Shown here: positions 62,676-64,000 of the stretch, one piece after another
Position numbering within the stretch: the first letter of the stretch is position 1
Layout: the number at the start of each line of letters is the position of its first letter
NCBI RefSeq assembly: GCF_023073415.1
Contig: NZ_JADPJL010000012.1
Location: forward strand, 508,501-572,500
Length of the DNA: 64,000 bases
Origin: Bradyrhizobium sp. 190
GTDB taxonomy: Bacteria > Pseudomonadota > Alphaproteobacteria > Rhizobiales > Xanthobacteraceae
Reading direction: 5' to 3'
The notes under the pieces: generated by a model
Seen by the model: only the letters and a program-made list of their open reading frames with translations
Database searches by the model: none
Told to the model about the DNA's origin: nothing
Position numbers and translations under genes: made by a program

Positions 62676-63695
62676 TTAAGACAGCTTGCCGACGGCTTTT
62701 TCCAACAGCTCCCAGGCGTGCTCGCCGTATTTGCCCTTCCACTCGGCATAGAAGCCGGCCGAGCGGAGTTTTTCCCGGAACGGCGCAGCGTCGGGCTGAT
62801 TGAAGATCAGGCCCTTGCCCTCGAGTTCCTGCATCACGCTGTCATTGAGCTTTTCGGTGTCCTCACGGTCCTTGACCGCCGCGGCGTTGGCGTTCCTGCT
62901 GACGATGGCCTTGACGTCGTCAGGCAGAGCGGCCCATGCGCGGCGGTTCATCGTGATCCAGATGCCATCCCACATGTGATTGGTCATCGAGCAATATTTC
63001 TGCACCTCGTACAGCTTTGCCGCAGAGATCAATGCCAGCGCATTTTCCTGACCTACGACGATCTTGGTCTGCAACGCCGAATAGAGCTCGCTGAAATTGA
63101 TCGAGGTGGGCGAGGCATCGAGCGCCTTGAACATTGAAGTCCACAGCGGAGATACCGGTACGCGGATTTTGAACCCTTTAAAATCGTCCGGCCCGTTGAT
63201 CAGCTTGGTGGATGACGTGGTCTGGCGGAAGCCGTTGTCCCAGATCTTGTCCATCACCTCGAGACCGGCCTTGTTGATTTCACCACGGACGAAAGTGCCG
63301 AGATCTCCGTCCATGGCTTTCCAGACTGTCGGGTAATCCGGGAACGCGTAGCCGACACCGGAGATCGAGGCCGCCGGCACCAGGATCGCCAAGATCACGG
63401 GGGACTGCGCCATAAACTCGACGCCGCCGGAACGGAGCTGGCTCAGCACGTCGGTAGTAGAACCAAGCTGGCTGTTCGGGAAAACCTGCATATCGAACCG
63501 ACCATTGGTCTCGGTCTTGATCGCCGCCGCCATTTCGCGGGTGCGTGTCACGGACGGGTGCAACTCTGGCAGAGAGGTGGAGAATTTGTAGGTCCATTCA
63601 GCAGCTTGCGCGCGTGCGATATAGGGCGCGCCGACGCCGCCAGTGACCGCCGATGCCGCGGTCGCCTTGAGCAGTGTGCGTCGTGAAAAGCTCAT
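62676..63695 (-). CDS. dctP: TRAP transporter periplasmic binding protein, DctP family
   Basis: This 339-residue exported protein has a twin-arginine signal (SFSRRTLLKATAASAV) and the TRAP binding fold: SLPELHPSVTRTREMAAAI, QVFPNSQLGSTTDVLSQL and the Arg of FKGFKIRVPVSPLW. It is similar to 42744-43757 through its length. ATG 63695 lies 64 bases after the -10 of the shared promoter copy 4. The two DctP proteins probably bind related carboxylates. Confidence 0.92.
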   Translation of the reverse strand: MSFSRRTLLKATAASAVTGGVGAPYIARAQAAEWTYKFSTSLPELHPSVTRTREMAAAIKTETNGRFDMQVFPNSQLGSTTDVLSQLRSGGVEFMAQSPVILAILVPAASISGVGYAFPDYPTVWKAMDGDLGTFVRGEINKAGLEVMDKIWDNGFRQTTSSTKLINGPDDFKGFKIRVPVSPLWTSMFKALDASPTSINFSELYSALQTKIVVGQENALALISAAKLYEVQKYCSMTNHMWDGIWITMNRRAWAALPDDVKAIVSRNANAAAVKDREDTEKLNDSVMQELEGKGLIFNQPDAAPFREKLRSAGFYAEWKGKYGEHAWELLEKAVGKLS

Positions 63696-63758
63696 CTGGT
63701 TTTCTCCCTTACCATGTCACATTGTCTCCTTTGGCCCATGGTCAGGGCTCTTGTCCCA

Positions 63759-63786
63759 ATTGTGTCACTTGTTGGTTGTATGTCAA
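63759..63786 (-). promoter_or_regulatory. Shared promoter/operator, copy 4 (TRAP operon)
   Basis: On the minus strand TTGACA (63786-63781), 16-base spacer with AACCAACAAGT and CACAAT (63764-63759). The leader GAGCCCTGACCATGGGCCAA with GGAGACAATGTGACA is nearly that of copies 1 and 2. It drives dctP-dctQM. Confidence 0.8.
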
Positions 63787-64000
63787 GTTTTCTTAGCGAA
63801 GCCATTCAGCTCGGTGTCATTGGTGGCGCGGGGGGCGTGTTTAATCTGGTCTAGCAGTCTGCTGAAAAATCACAGCTTGTGCATCCACGCATCTACACAC
63901 TTCGATACCCGTGAGGAATCCGCCATCCGTTTGTGACTAAACCATGGGGATACCTCCCATCGGATAGGCACGACGTGATCTATAGAATGACGGGCGAGCT
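63787..64000. other. Right end of window, no gene seen
   Basis: No coding sequence or motif is recognised in the last 214 bases. The short ORF from 63643 to 63936 crosses the promoter and dctP on the other strand and is not credible. Confidence 0.6.

Overview
The window looks like an accessory catabolic region from an alphaproteobacterium of the Bradyrhizobium / Rhodopseudomonas / Afipia type (family Nitrobacteraceae). The reasons are a porin at 51630-53264 whose mature N-terminus and length match the porins of that group, paired MarR regulators, abundant Bug-type and Liv-type solute uptake genes, and IS3/IS5 relics. No rRNA, tRNA or CRISPR was seen. The theme is uptake of an unknown organic acid or ring compound and its breakdown as CoA thioesters. 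The substrate cannot be read from the sequence.

Layout. 1-7447: end of an ABC importer (livG, livF), then a short-chain dehydrogenase, a complete three-component Rieske oxygenase (oxygenase, ferredoxin, reductase), a zinc alcohol dehydrogenase and a Bug solute-binding protein. 7654-10265: an orphan PAS histidine kinase and a MarR regulator behind a direct repeat. 10266-14150: a gene graveyard (IS5 relic, DUF3606 gene, P63C fragment, acyl-CoA synthetase fragment, frameshifted enoyl-CoA hydratase, ABC ATPase fragment). 14287-20259: a complete branched-chain-type ABC importer (livH, fused livM-livG, livF, livK) followed by a phosphotriesterase-family hydrolase. 20440-28237: 'unit A' (TetR, acyl-CoA dehydrogenases, enoyl-CoA hydratase, CaiB-type CoA transferases). 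28283-31104: Bug and livH remnants, a citryl-CoA-lyase-like protein and a thiolase. 31157-41352: a dehydrogenase and 'unit B', the most complete copy (two acyl-CoA dehydrogenases, hydratase, Bug protein, CoA transferase, nitroreductase, frameshifted hydratase, nitronate monooxygenase, acyl-CoA dehydrogenase). 41451-44863: amidohydrolase plus a TRAP binding protein with a wrecked permease. 45030-47273: 'unit C', a collapsed third copy with an intact TetR. 47459-49590: livF relic and an alpha/beta hydrolase lacking the usual nucleophile. 50456-53264: MarR divergent from a porin. 54097-58443: a duplicated SnoaL/SDR block with a glutathione S-transferase and an AraC regulator. 58561-63786: IS3 relic, a carboxylesterase, an acyl-CoA synthetase relic and an intact TRAP transporter.

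The main finding is a nearly identical promoter, TTGACA-N16-CANAAT with the spacer CRACCAACAAGT inside it, which occurs four times in front of different uptake operons (livH-M-G-F-K, a decayed livH, and two TRAP dctP genes). The core ACCAACAAGT recurs at the start of the acyl-CoA dehydrogenase / CoA transferase regions of units A and C. With the duplicated TetR genes this suggests one regulon tying ABC and TRAP uptake to one CoA-dependent pathway. The pathway itself has been copied three times within about 27 kb and the copies are at different stages of decay.
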